From [Clostridium] saccharolyticum WM1 (GTDB taxonomy: Bacteria > Bacillota > Clostridia > Lachnospirales > Lachnospiraceae): 64,000 nt of DNA. The position numbers were made by a program, and so were the translations under genes. The DNA is taken from positions 124,001 to 188,000 of the forward strand of contig NC_014376.1 in the NCBI RefSeq assembly GCF_000144625.1. The letters run 5' to 3'. Position 1 is the first letter of the stretch; each line of letters begins with the position of its first letter. Under the pieces are notes generated by a model. The model ran no database searches, was not told the DNA's origin, and worked only from the letters and a program-made list of their open reading frames with translations. This document shows, one piece after another, positions 1 through 7,093 of this stretch.

Positions 1-156
1 GTCAAAAACCATGGTTTGGGTTTAAATTCTGATTATTTTTTCTGAAAAGCCAATATTTTTATTATAATTTAGATGGGACTTACTTGAAAAATTCCGTTAG
101 ATTCCTTATGATGGTAAGCAGGATGTGATAAATTTATCTGGAAAAAGAAAGGTGTT

Positions 157-948
157 ATGATGTTTACAAAACAAAATCTGAAGCAGAATTTAAAGGAAAT
201 GGGAATTATGCCCCATGACACTTTGCTCCTGCACTCATCCATGAAGGCAATCGGAGAGGTGGAAGGCGGGGCGGATACCGTACTTGATGCTTTTATGGAA
301 TATATGTCTGACGGTCTGCTGATACTGCCCACTCATACTTGGGCTGCCATGTCTGAATACCACAATGTATATGATCCAAGAATAGAGCCGGCTTGTGTGG
401 GAATTTTACCTAATCTTTTTATGAAACGGAAAGGTGTGCTTCGTTCCTTACATCCAACCCATAGTGTGGCTGTATACGGAAAGGATGGAAAAGCATTTAT
501 TGAGGGAGAGGAACATCGGACAACGCCCTGCCCGCCAGGCGGCTGCTATGACCGTTTAAAAGACAGAAATGGGAAAATCCTGCTTCTTGGAGTTGGTCAC
601 GAGCGAAATACGTTTATCCACTGCGTAGAAGAACATCTAGAGGTGCCGGAGCGGCTGACCAAGGAACCTACTTATTTTAAGATAGTTATGCCAGGCAATC
701 AGATAAAGCCCTCCTTCATGCACTGTCATGAAAATCCTGTTACGGATCATATTTCAGAGAATTACACGAAGCTGGAACAGGCCTTCTATGACAGAAAAGC
801 TGCGGTTAAGGCCACTTTCGGCGATGCTGCCTGCATTTTGTGCGATGCCAATGGAGTCTACGAGGTGACGAAGGATGTGCTGTCCCACCAGATAAATTGT
901 CTGATAGAATTGGAAACGATTCCTAAGGAGTGGTGGCGGAAAGAATAA
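157..948 (+). CDS. AAC(3) family N-acetyltransferase
   Basis: The 263-residue protein has the layout of the Antibiotic_NAT / AAC(3) family, which transfers acetyl from acetyl-CoA to an amine, classically the 3-amino group of aminoglycosides. The early HSSMKAIGEVEGG segment (about residues 26-38) matches the family's cofactor-binding start, and HPTH (99-102) fits the conserved catalytic-histidine region. A GGCYDRL segment lies near residue 130. The start is the first of two adjacent ATGs after an AAAGGTG ribosome site; the second, at 160, is equally possible. It appears to be a single-gene unit. Members of this family in Firmicutes (YokD-like) are often not drug-resistance enzymes, so the family is clear but the substrate is not. 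Confidence 0.85.
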   Translation: MMFTKQNLKQNLKEMGIMPHDTLLLHSSMKAIGEVEGGADTVLDAFMEYMSDGLLILPTHTWAAMSEYHNVYDPRIEPACVGILPNLFMKRKGVLRSLHPTHSVAVYGKDGKAFIEGEEHRTTPCPPGGCYDRLKDRNGKILLLGVGHERNTFIHCVEEHLEVPERLTKEPTYFKIVMPGNQIKPSFMHCHENPVTDHISENYTKLEQAFYDRKAAVKATFGDAACILCDANGVYEVTKDVLSHQINCLIELETIPKEWWRKE

Positions 949-1030
949 ATGGAATATCTGGTGCATGGTTTATAAGAGGATAGAACGGAAAACGGTCTGT
1001 AAGCCATTTCCGGTAATTTATGGGTACAGC

Positions 1031-1059
1031 TTGCATTTTCTCTGGATTTGTGCTATAGT
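1031..1059 (+). promoter_or_regulatory. Sigma-A promoter of queT leader
   Basis: TTGCAT at 1031-1036 and TATAGT at 1054-1059 are separated by 17 bases. Initiation near 1066 would place the structured leader at the very 5' end of the transcript. Confidence 0.7.
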
Positions 1060-1065
1060 ATCCCC

Positions 1066-1160
1066 CGTAATAAGGCCGAGGAACCCTTGATTTTAAAGGG
1101 ATTCTCACAACAATGACCGGTGTGTTCGAGACCTTCCACACCTAAAACAAAACTAAAGGA
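1066..1160 (+). promoter_or_regulatory. Structured queT leader, probable preQ1 riboswitch
   Basis: The leader can fold into two stems. The first pairs GAG-AA-CCCTT (1078-1088) with AAGGG-TT-CTC (1096-1106), with single-base bulges. The second is GGTGTG (1119-1124) with CACACC (1137-1142). An A-rich linker then leads into AAAGGAG, the ribosome site of queT. queT genes in Firmicutes are commonly controlled by preQ1-sensing riboswitches that hide the ribosome site, which is the basis for the call. I could not match it base for base to preQ1 class I, II or III, so the class is open. Confidence 0.45.
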
Positions 1161-1169
1161 GAAATGAAT

Positions 1170-1679
1170 ATGCATTACAAAACATCAGAAAGGACCTATT
1201 TTATGGTCTTTTCGGCTGCGATTGCTGCAGTCTACACTGTGCTGACCGTGATTTTTGCCCCTGTCAGCTTCGGACCTATCCAGTTTCGAATCTCAGAGAT
1301 CCTCTGTATTCTCCCATTTTTTACGCCGGCAGCGATTCCCGGATTGTTTATTGGCTGTTTCCTGTCTAATTTATTATGCGGAGCAGCGACCCTGGATGTG
1401 GTTTTCGGCAGCCTTGCCACCCTTTTAGGAGCCATTGGTTCCTACAAGCTTAGGAAAAGCAGATGGCTGGTATGCGTCCCCCCGATTTTAGCGAATACTA
1501 TCATCATCCCATGGGTTCTTCGTTATGCTTATGGCTCAGAGGACATGATCTGGTATGCCATGATAACAGTCGGTATCGGTGAAATTCTTGTGATAGGGAT
1601 CCTTGGCAATATCCTGATTGGTGTTTTAAATAACTACAGGCACATAATATTCGGGCGTTTCCTGTCAGATAAAGAATAA
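1170..1679 (+). CDS. queT: QueT-family queuosine precursor transporter
   Basis: This protein of about 169 residues is almost wholly hydrophobic with five to six membrane segments. Features such as SFGPIQFRISEILCILPFF and GLFIGCFLSNLLCG are typical of the QueT family, membrane S-components that import queuosine precursors such as preQ1. It presumably sits in the cytoplasmic membrane and works with a shared ECF energizing module that is not in this window. An ATG at 1164 lies only 2 bases after AAAGGAG, while the ATG at 1170 has an 8-base gap, so 1170 is chosen. It is preceded by its own promoter and structured leader and followed by a terminator, so it is monocistronic. Regulation by preQ1 is inferred from the leader. 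Confidence 0.85.
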   Translation: MHYKTSERTYFMVFSAAIAAVYTVLTVIFAPVSFGPIQFRISEILCILPFFTPAAIPGLFIGCFLSNLLCGAATLDVVFGSLATLLGAIGSYKLRKSRWLVCVPPILANTIIIPWVLRYAYGSEDMIWYAMITVGIGEILVIGILGNILIGVLNNYRHIIFGRFLSDKE

Positions 1680-1702
1680 AACATATTTGTAAGCCGTATT
1701 TT

Positions 1703-1748
1703 AGCTTGTTCAGGTGTTGCATCATAAACTGCCTGGACAAGCTTTTTT
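1703..1748 (+). terminator. Rho-independent terminator after queT
   Basis: AGCTTGT-CAGG pairs with CCTG-ACAAGCT across a 17-base loop and runs directly into six T residues. Confidence 0.8.
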
Positions 1749-2050
1749 CATTATTCCGTATCCCCTGCCCAAGAACTTCAAAAAAACCCCATAATAACGA
1801 AGCAGAAGAATATTCCTCCCGGTAAATTTTGGAAAAGGCGGCTGCATGATTGAAAAGGCGGCCGGATTTCCTTTTATTTCAACTCCGGCTGCAGGATAAT
1901 GTCTGGAAGAGCATGGCAAATTGTACCATAGCATAAAGGCTTGAAAGGTTACAACCGGAATATGAAATTTTGACAAAAACAGCAGATGTAACCAAAATGT
2001 AACCGCCCCGGTTTATAATTATAAAACAACAAAAGGATAATGGTGAAATT
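1749..2050. other. Intergenic region with paired ATGTAACC repeats
   Basis: No gene is evident here. ATGTAACC occurs at 1986-1993 and again at 1997-2004, one helical turn (11 bases) apart, with an inverted GGTTAC at 1947-1952. A TATAAT at 2014-2019 is a candidate -10 for the next gene, but no good -35 stands in front of it. The spaced direct repeat could be a binding site for a transcription factor; this is inference. Confidence 0.35.
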
Positions 2051-2935
2051 ATGGCAAAAGGAAGAATGAGTGTAGTTCGAGGCACCGACCGGTACATTAC
2101 GCTGGCAGTGGATGAATGCGATGCCTGTGGTATAAAGGGAATTATGTTCCACTGCGATGATCCTCAGGGAATCCAATACGGCAGTACGCTGGAGATGATT
2201 TTAAATATGGACCGTATCTTTGATTCCATGAGCGGCCCTAAACAGACATTTCAAATGCGGCATTTTCCAGGAACGAATCCCGTTGATTTTGAGACACGGA
2301 CCAGTGATGAAGAGGTGCGAAAAGGAAAATTAAGCACCTTCCGTATATATGTACAGTACCGTTACCACGCCAGCTGGCAGGGGTTGATCCAATGGGAGGA
2401 GGGAGAACGGCAGGAGCTGTTTGAAAGCACGCTCCAACTGATTCTCATTATGAGCCGGATGCTGAAAGGGGATTTTCAGGCAGGACAGGAAGGGGAAGCG
2501 CTGAGTTTCTTTCATGTAGCCATTGATTCGTATGATTACGGACGGATTGTGGGAAATTACCAGAGTATTCCTGCTGTCCTGACGGAACAGTATGATGTTC
2601 CTGCCGACCTGGCTGGAACGCTGGGAAATTTTATGGAAGCCAAAGCCTTAAAAGAAAAATATTCAGCTTATGGACTGAATTATGGCAGGCTGGTTTCCAA
2701 TGAAATCTGTTCCATATGCAGAAAAAGTGGACAAAAGGCAACCTTTACAATAAAAATCATGTTTTGTGACCATTCTACATGGCAAGGCATTATTCACTGG
2801 AGGGAAGGCAGGGCGGAACAGACTTTCCGCAGCTTTAAGGAGATGCTTTATCTGATTGTATCTGTAGTTGGAGCAACAACGGCAGGAGCCGAAAGCTATG
2901 AGGATGAGGTTTCGACCATTGCCTTAGGGTTATAA
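2051..2935 (+). CDS. Conserved hypothetical protein with internal WQG repeats
   Basis: I do not recognise a named function. The 294-residue protein is soluble, with no signal peptide or membrane segment. It contains an internal repeat: residues about 98-139 (hASWQGLIQWEEG then ELFESTLQLILIMSRML) and 232-273 (HSTWQGIIHWREG then QTFRSFKEMLYLIVSVV). The N-terminal stretch 27-60 (GIKGIMFHCDD then STLEMILNMDRI) looks like a third, diverged copy. Short segments of the form YxYGRxVxN precede or follow the copies. Proteins with this WQG...F.S..E.. unit are, to my knowledge, common in Lachnospiraceae and uncharacterised. It stands alone between two terminators. Confidence 0.75.
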   Translation: MAKGRMSVVRGTDRYITLAVDECDACGIKGIMFHCDDPQGIQYGSTLEMILNMDRIFDSMSGPKQTFQMRHFPGTNPVDFETRTSDEEVRKGKLSTFRIYVQYRYHASWQGLIQWEEGERQELFESTLQLILIMSRMLKGDFQAGQEGEALSFFHVAIDSYDYGRIVGNYQSIPAVLTEQYDVPADLAGTLGNFMEAKALKEKYSAYGLNYGRLVSNEICSICRKSGQKATFTIKIMFCDHSTWQGIIHWREGRAEQTFRSFKEMLYLIVSVVGATTAGAESYEDEVSTIALGL

Positions 2936-2947
2936 GGACTGTGTCAT

Positions 2948-2992
2948 AAAATGCACTTTACAGGACATAAAATCTGTAAGGTGCATTTTTTG
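2948..2992 (+). terminator. Rho-independent terminator
   Basis: AAATGCAC-TTACAG pairs with CTGTAA-GTGCATTT with one mismatch, and T residues follow. Confidence 0.8.
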
Positions 2993-3129
2993 ATTATAAT
3001 TATTTTGTAGATTTTCTCAGTGCTTTCTTATATAATAAAGAGGAAGCAGCTGCCTTTACATAAGAAAAGCGGTAAAAGTGAAGGAAGGCATCAGATATTA
3101 CAGAAAACATAATTAAGGATGGAAAAAGC

Positions 3130-4509
3130 ATGTATCAAATTCATTTTCATAAACCAGAGGCAATTCATTTTATTGGAATAGGCGGAATTAGCATGAGCGG
3201 ACTGGCGGAAATTCTCATTGACGAGGGATTTACCGTGACAGGGTCAGATTCCCATGAATCAGAGCTGACTCGCCATTTGGAGGCAAAGGGTGCGGCCATT
3301 GCATATGGCCAGAGAGCGGAGAATATTAAAGAAGGAATTGATGTGGTTGTTTATACGGCCGCAGTCCATCCGGATAACCCGGAATATGCAGAAGCAAAGG
3401 AAAAGGGACTTCCCATATTAAGCCGTGCGGAGCTCCTTGGACAGATGATGAAAAATTATGAGAACTCCATAGCGGTATCAGGAACCCACGGTAAGACCAC
3501 GACTACCTCTATGATAACGGAGATTCTTCTGGCAGCCGAAGCGGACCCTACCATATCAGTGGGCGGGATTTTAAATTCCATAGGCGGAAATATCCGTGTG
3601 GGAGGTCCCGGACTTTTTGTAACGGAAGCCTGTGAATATACCAACAGCTTTCTTTCCTTTTTTCCCACCATGGAGGTGATCCTGAACATAGAGGCGGATC
3701 ATCTTGATTTCTTTAAAGATATTAAGGATATCCGACATTCCTTCCGTCTTTTTGCCGAAAAACTTCCCCCAAACGGATCACTGGTAATCAACAATGACAT
3801 TGAAAGCAGAGAGGAAATCACTGAGGGACTGCCATGCCAGGTGATCACCTATGGGAAGAAGCCGGGGAGCCGGTATCAGGCCGAAGCCATACGCTTTGAT
3901 GAATACGCAAGGGCTACCTATGATTTAAAGTTGGACGGAAATGTTGTGGATACCGTAACACTTGGCGTTCCGGGAGAGCATAATGTGTATAATTCCCTGG
4001 CAGCAGCGGCCGTATGTACAGAACTGGGTATTGAATTTGATTTGATTAAGAAGGGGCTGAAGCGTTTCACCGGCACCAATCGTCGTTTTGAAAAGAAGGG
4101 AGAGCTGTCGGGGGTTACCATCATTGATGATTATGCCCACCATCCACAGGAAATCCGGGCGACCCTGGAGACGGCGAAGCATTATCCCCACAATAAGCTT
4201 TGGGTGGCATTCCAGCCCCATACCTATACAAGGACTAAGGCGTTTCTGGAGGAATTTGCAGATGCCCTGTCACTGGCAGATGAGGTGATCCTGGCAGATA
4301 TTTATGCAGCCCGTGAGACAGATGATTTAGGCATCAGCTCCGGGGATATTGCGGAAAGAATCGGGAAAAGAGGGGTAAAAGCCCACTATTTTTCATCCTT
4401 TGATGAGATTGAAACTTTTATTTTAGAAAATTGTATACACGGTGATTTGTTGATAACTATGGGGGCCGGAGACATTGTAAAAGTGGGAGAGAAGCTTTTA
4501 GGCTTATAG
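3130..4509 (+). CDS. murC: UDP-N-acetylmuramate--L-alanine ligase
   Basis: The 459-residue protein is a full-length MurC, the cytoplasmic Mur ligase that adds L-alanine to UDP-MurNAc using ATP in peptidoglycan precursor synthesis. The N-terminal Rossmann part carries HFIGIGGISMSGLAE (about 13-27), the Mur-ligase P-loop is GTHGKTTTT (118-126), and the central domain contains EACEYTNSF and NIEADHLD. The C-terminal domain has DDYAHHP and the VAFQPHTYTRT stretch. A TATAAT at 3031-3036 is a likely -10 element, though the -35 is weak. The gene ends in a terminator whose stem contains one of a pair of DnaA boxes. Confidence 0.97.
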   Translation: MYQIHFHKPEAIHFIGIGGISMSGLAEILIDEGFTVTGSDSHESELTRHLEAKGAAIAYGQRAENIKEGIDVVVYTAAVHPDNPEYAEAKEKGLPILSRAELLGQMMKNYENSIAVSGTHGKTTTTSMITEILLAAEADPTISVGGILNSIGGNIRVGGPGLFVTEACEYTNSFLSFFPTMEVILNIEADHLDFFKDIKDIRHSFRLFAEKLPPNGSLVINNDIESREEITEGLPCQVITYGKKPGSRYQAEAIRFDEYARATYDLKLDGNVVDTVTLGVPGEHNVYNSLAAAAVCTELGIEFDLIKKGLKRFTGTNRRFEKKGELSGVTIIDDYAHHPQEIRATLETAKHYPHNKLWVAFQPHTYTRTKAFLEEFADALSLADEVILADIYAARETDDLGISSGDIAERIGKRGVKAHYFSSFDEIETFILENCIHGDLLITMGAGDIVKVGEKLLGL

Positions 4510-4708
4510 TTATCCACATTATCCACATAGTTTTCAACATTTTATGTTAAGAAACTATGTGGATTTTTTAATTTACATAATTTATAGTCTTACAATTTAA
4601 AAAATCTAGGTTTTATCAGCAAATCGACATGATTCGAAGAAGAAATTCTATTTATGTATACCTGGTTTCCACATTATCCACATTATCCACAATTCATTTA
4701 GTGGATAA
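4510..4708. promoter_or_regulatory. DnaA-box cluster (two tandem pairs)
   Basis: Four exact TTATCCACA boxes occur as two head-to-tail pairs with no gap: 4510-4518 plus 4519-4527, and 4674-4682 plus 4683-4691. A variant GTTTCCACA lies at 4665-4673, in phase with the second pair, and an inverted TTATCCACT at 4700-4708. The roughly 135 bases between the pairs are very AT-rich. TTATCCACA is the canonical high-affinity DnaA site. The cluster is upstream of a DnaD-like protein and a helicase loader, so DnaA control of that operon, DnaA titration or an origin-like role are all possible; which one is not decidable from sequence. Confidence 0.75.
4521..4572 (+). terminator. murC terminator overlapping a DnaA box
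   Basis: A perfect 13-base stem pairs ATCCACATAGTTT (4521-4533) with its complement at 4552-4564. A second stem AACAT/ATGTT lies inside the loop, and T residues follow at once. The left arm uses most of the second TTATCCACA box (4519-4527). Confidence 0.75.
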
Positions 4709-4924
4709 CTGGGGCTATTTTCTTTTGATGAGACCTGTGGTATGATATTCATGAAGACAAAGAGCAGTGCAAAACAGGACACGGCTAAATTTTTCGTTGT
4801 GCTTGCACTTAAGAAAATCCGGCCATGCCCTGTTTCACAAATGGAATGCCCGTGAGTGAGAGAAGCCACAGGCTTTACCCGCTGTACGGCGGGCTGGCGA
4901 TATAAAAAAGGTGAGGTTAAGGCA

Positions 4925-5962
4925 TTGAAAATAAAGAGCAGTTTCAAGATCAGCGCTACAGTGATTTCCAATGAGTTCATTGATGAATATATGGCTGCGG
5001 CCAATGGGGAGTACATAAAGGAATATATATATTTGATGCGCCATGAAGGGGAAGAAATCACCGTTTCTATGATTGCGGATGCGTTAAACCATACGGAAGC
5101 GGATGTAACACGGGCCTTATCTTACTGGAAGAATGCCGGGGTCCTTAAAGAGAGCGTCCCGCTAAAACAGACGGAGTCCCCTGCGGTATCCGAGACGGCC
5201 TGTTCCGGAATTGGCAGGGAGGAGCAAAAGAAGCCGGAGGCAGGAGGCCGCCGGATGGTCTATCCGCCTGAGAAAATAAGCGGACTTGCGGGAGATGAAG
5301 ATTTTTCCCAGCTCCTTTATATTGCTCAGAAATATATGAATAAGGTATTCACCCAGCGGGAGTGTGAGGTTTTCGCTTATCTTTATGACGGCCTTCACAT
5401 GTCGGCCGAGCTGTTGGAGTTTGTGGTGGAATACTGCGTACAGGGCGGCCACAGCAGCATCCGTTATATTGAAACAGTGGCTATCAGTTGGCATGAAAAA
5501 GGATTTCGCACCGTAGAGGATGCCAAGAGCTATGCCCTTACCTTTACAAAGGATTCCTTTGCCGTCATGAAGGCTTTTGGATTAAATGACAGGAAACCAG
5601 GAGATATGGAGAGGGATCTTATAGAACGATGGTTCCGAAACTATGGATTTACCAGGGATCTTGTGGTTGAAGCCTGCAACCGGACCCTAGCTGCTACCCA
5701 CACCCCCAGCTTCCAATATGCGGACAAAATCCTGGAGGGCTGGAAAAAATCCGGAGTGCGTTCCATGGAGGAGGTCAGAAAGCTGGATGAACAGTATGCC
5801 GGCCGTATGAAGAGTGGAGATAATAAGGCGGGAAAAAGCGGAGAATACAAACAGACCCAGGCCCCTAAGGGGAGAAGGGGACAGAACCAGTTTCAGAATT
5901 TCCCTCAAAGGGAGATTGATTATGATGCCCTTGTTTTAAGGCAGCTGACAGAACAGAAGTAG
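4925..5962 (+). CDS. DnaD-domain replication initiation protein
   Basis: The protein (345 residues from this start) resembles DnaD/DnaB-type primosome proteins that remodel DnaA-bound origin DNA and recruit the helicase loader. The N-terminal part (about 1-70) fits a winged helix and starts with SSFKISATVISNEFIDEYM. Two C-terminal DnaD-type helical units follow, one with FTQRECEVFAYLYDGL and HSSIRYIETVAISWHEKG, the other with IERWFRNYGFTRDLVVEAC and FQYADKILEGWK. A longer frame opens at 4856, but a TTG at 4925 is 8 bases after AGGTGAGG and gives the usual family N-terminus. It is followed 55 bases later by the helicase-loader gene. The leader of about 180 bases from the DnaA boxes is unusually long. 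Confidence 0.88.
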   Translation: MKIKSSFKISATVISNEFIDEYMAAANGEYIKEYIYLMRHEGEEITVSMIADALNHTEADVTRALSYWKNAGVLKESVPLKQTESPAVSETACSGIGREEQKKPEAGGRRMVYPPEKISGLAGDEDFSQLLYIAQKYMNKVFTQRECEVFAYLYDGLHMSAELLEFVVEYCVQGGHSSIRYIETVAISWHEKGFRTVEDAKSYALTFTKDSFAVMKAFGLNDRKPGDMERDLIERWFRNYGFTRDLVVEACNRTLAATHTPSFQYADKILEGWKKSGVRSMEEVRKLDEQYAGRMKSGDNKAGKSGEYKQTQAPKGRRGQNQFQNFPQREIDYDALVLRQLTEQK

Positions 5963-6017
5963 TTTATACAAAGGTTAGCGAAGTCAGCAAACGTCGGTAA
6001 GAGGAATGGAGGTAATT

Positions 6018-7013
6018 ATGGCGCTGAGCAATTCGCAGTACGATGCCATTATGCGGGCATATGGACAGCAACAGTTTAAGAACCGCCATGAACAGGAAAA
6101 GAGGATTGAGGAAGTATACCGGAAGATACCGGTTATAAAAGAGCTGGATGATTTCATCAGCACCAGTGCAGTAGCCAGTGCACGAAGGCTTCTTGAAGGG
6201 GACAGGGGTGCTCTTAAGGACCTTCGGAATGAAATCGCAGACTTGAGAGAACAGAAGGGCGTGCTTTTAAAGGCTGCCGGCTTTTCCGCGGATTATATGG
6301 AGATGCGGTACCGATGCCAGGATTGTAAGGATACCGGATACTCAGATGGGACAAAGTGCCATTGTTTCCGCCAGTTTGAAATGAAATATCTATATGCCCA
6401 GTCAAACATTGAACAAATCATTGCGGTGGAAAATTTTAATAATTTTTCTTATGAATATTTTGATCATACCAGAGTTGTTCCGGTTCTTAACCGAACCGTC
6501 AGACAGTATATGGAGCAGGTGGTGGAGACCTGCCAGTGCTTTGTAAGGGGATTTTCTGCAGAGCATGGGAATCTGCTGTTTACAGGCCCTACGGGAGTTG
6601 GTAAGACATTCTTAACCAACTGCATTGCAAAGGAATTGATTGACCGGTATTACTCCGTCATTTACTTATCAGCCAATGACCTGTTTGAGGTCTTTTCCAA
6701 GAACCGGTTTGATTACCAGGATGAAGAAGATATGAAAGGGATGTATCAGTATATACTGGATTGTGACCTTTTAATCATTGATGATTTGGGAACGGAACTG
6801 AATAACAGCTTTACATCCTCAGAATTGTTTTACTGCATCAATGAACGGCTTAATTCTTCCAAATCAACCATCATTTCCACCAATCATCCCATCAATGAGC
6901 TGAGAGACCGGTATACGGAGCGTGTCACCTCCAGGCTCATCAGCCGTTATACGGTGATTCCCCTTTACGGAGATGACATCCGCATCAGAAAAAAAGAAAA
7001 GCGTGTGAACTAG
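6018..7013 (+). CDS. DnaC/DnaI-type helicase loader ATPase
   Basis: This 331-residue AAA+ protein matches DnaI/DnaC loaders, which place the replicative helicase on DNA. An N-terminal coiled region (about 20-90) is followed by a zinc-binding CxxC...CxC cluster (RCQDCKDTG...KCHCF, cysteines near 100, 103, 114 and 116). The Walker A motif is GPTGVGKT (about 190-197) and Walker B is LLIIDDLGTE. The sensor STNHPINEL and arginine-finger region RLISRY follow. The start is the ATG 5 bases after GGAGG at 6008-6012. It forms an operon with the DnaD-like gene, as DnaB-DnaI do in Bacillus, which supports a role in replication rather than in a transposon. Confidence 0.93.
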   Translation: MALSNSQYDAIMRAYGQQQFKNRHEQEKRIEEVYRKIPVIKELDDFISTSAVASARRLLEGDRGALKDLRNEIADLREQKGVLLKAAGFSADYMEMRYRCQDCKDTGYSDGTKCHCFRQFEMKYLYAQSNIEQIIAVENFNNFSYEYFDHTRVVPVLNRTVRQYMEQVVETCQCFVRGFSAEHGNLLFTGPTGVGKTFLTNCIAKELIDRYYSVIYLSANDLFEVFSKNRFDYQDEEDMKGMYQYILDCDLLIIDDLGTELNNSFTSSELFYCINERLNSSKSTIISTNHPINELRDRYTERVTSRLISRYTVIPLYGDDIRIRKKEKRVN

Positions 7014-7018
7014 TAAAA

Positions 7019-7062
7019 ATCCAGGAAGCCTTTGGAAGCAGGCTCCTGGATCTTCTGTTTTT
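7019..7062. terminator. Terminator between convergent genes
   Basis: ATCCAGGA-GCCT (7019-7031) pairs with AGGCTCCTGGAT (7040-7051) with one bulged base. T-rich sequence follows on the plus strand. Confidence 0.75.
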
Positions 7063-7093
7063 GTTTGGCAGGTGCAGGCGGTTATGATATTTA

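Noticed and set aside
157..948. Calling an acquired antibiotic resistance gene
   Set aside because: The family is right but no mobile element or odd composition surrounds it; many chromosomal members do not act on drugs.
4510..4708. Calling this the chromosomal origin oriC
   Set aside because: dnaA, dnaN and rpmH are not near, and DnaA-box clusters also occur outside origins. Kept as a cluster only.
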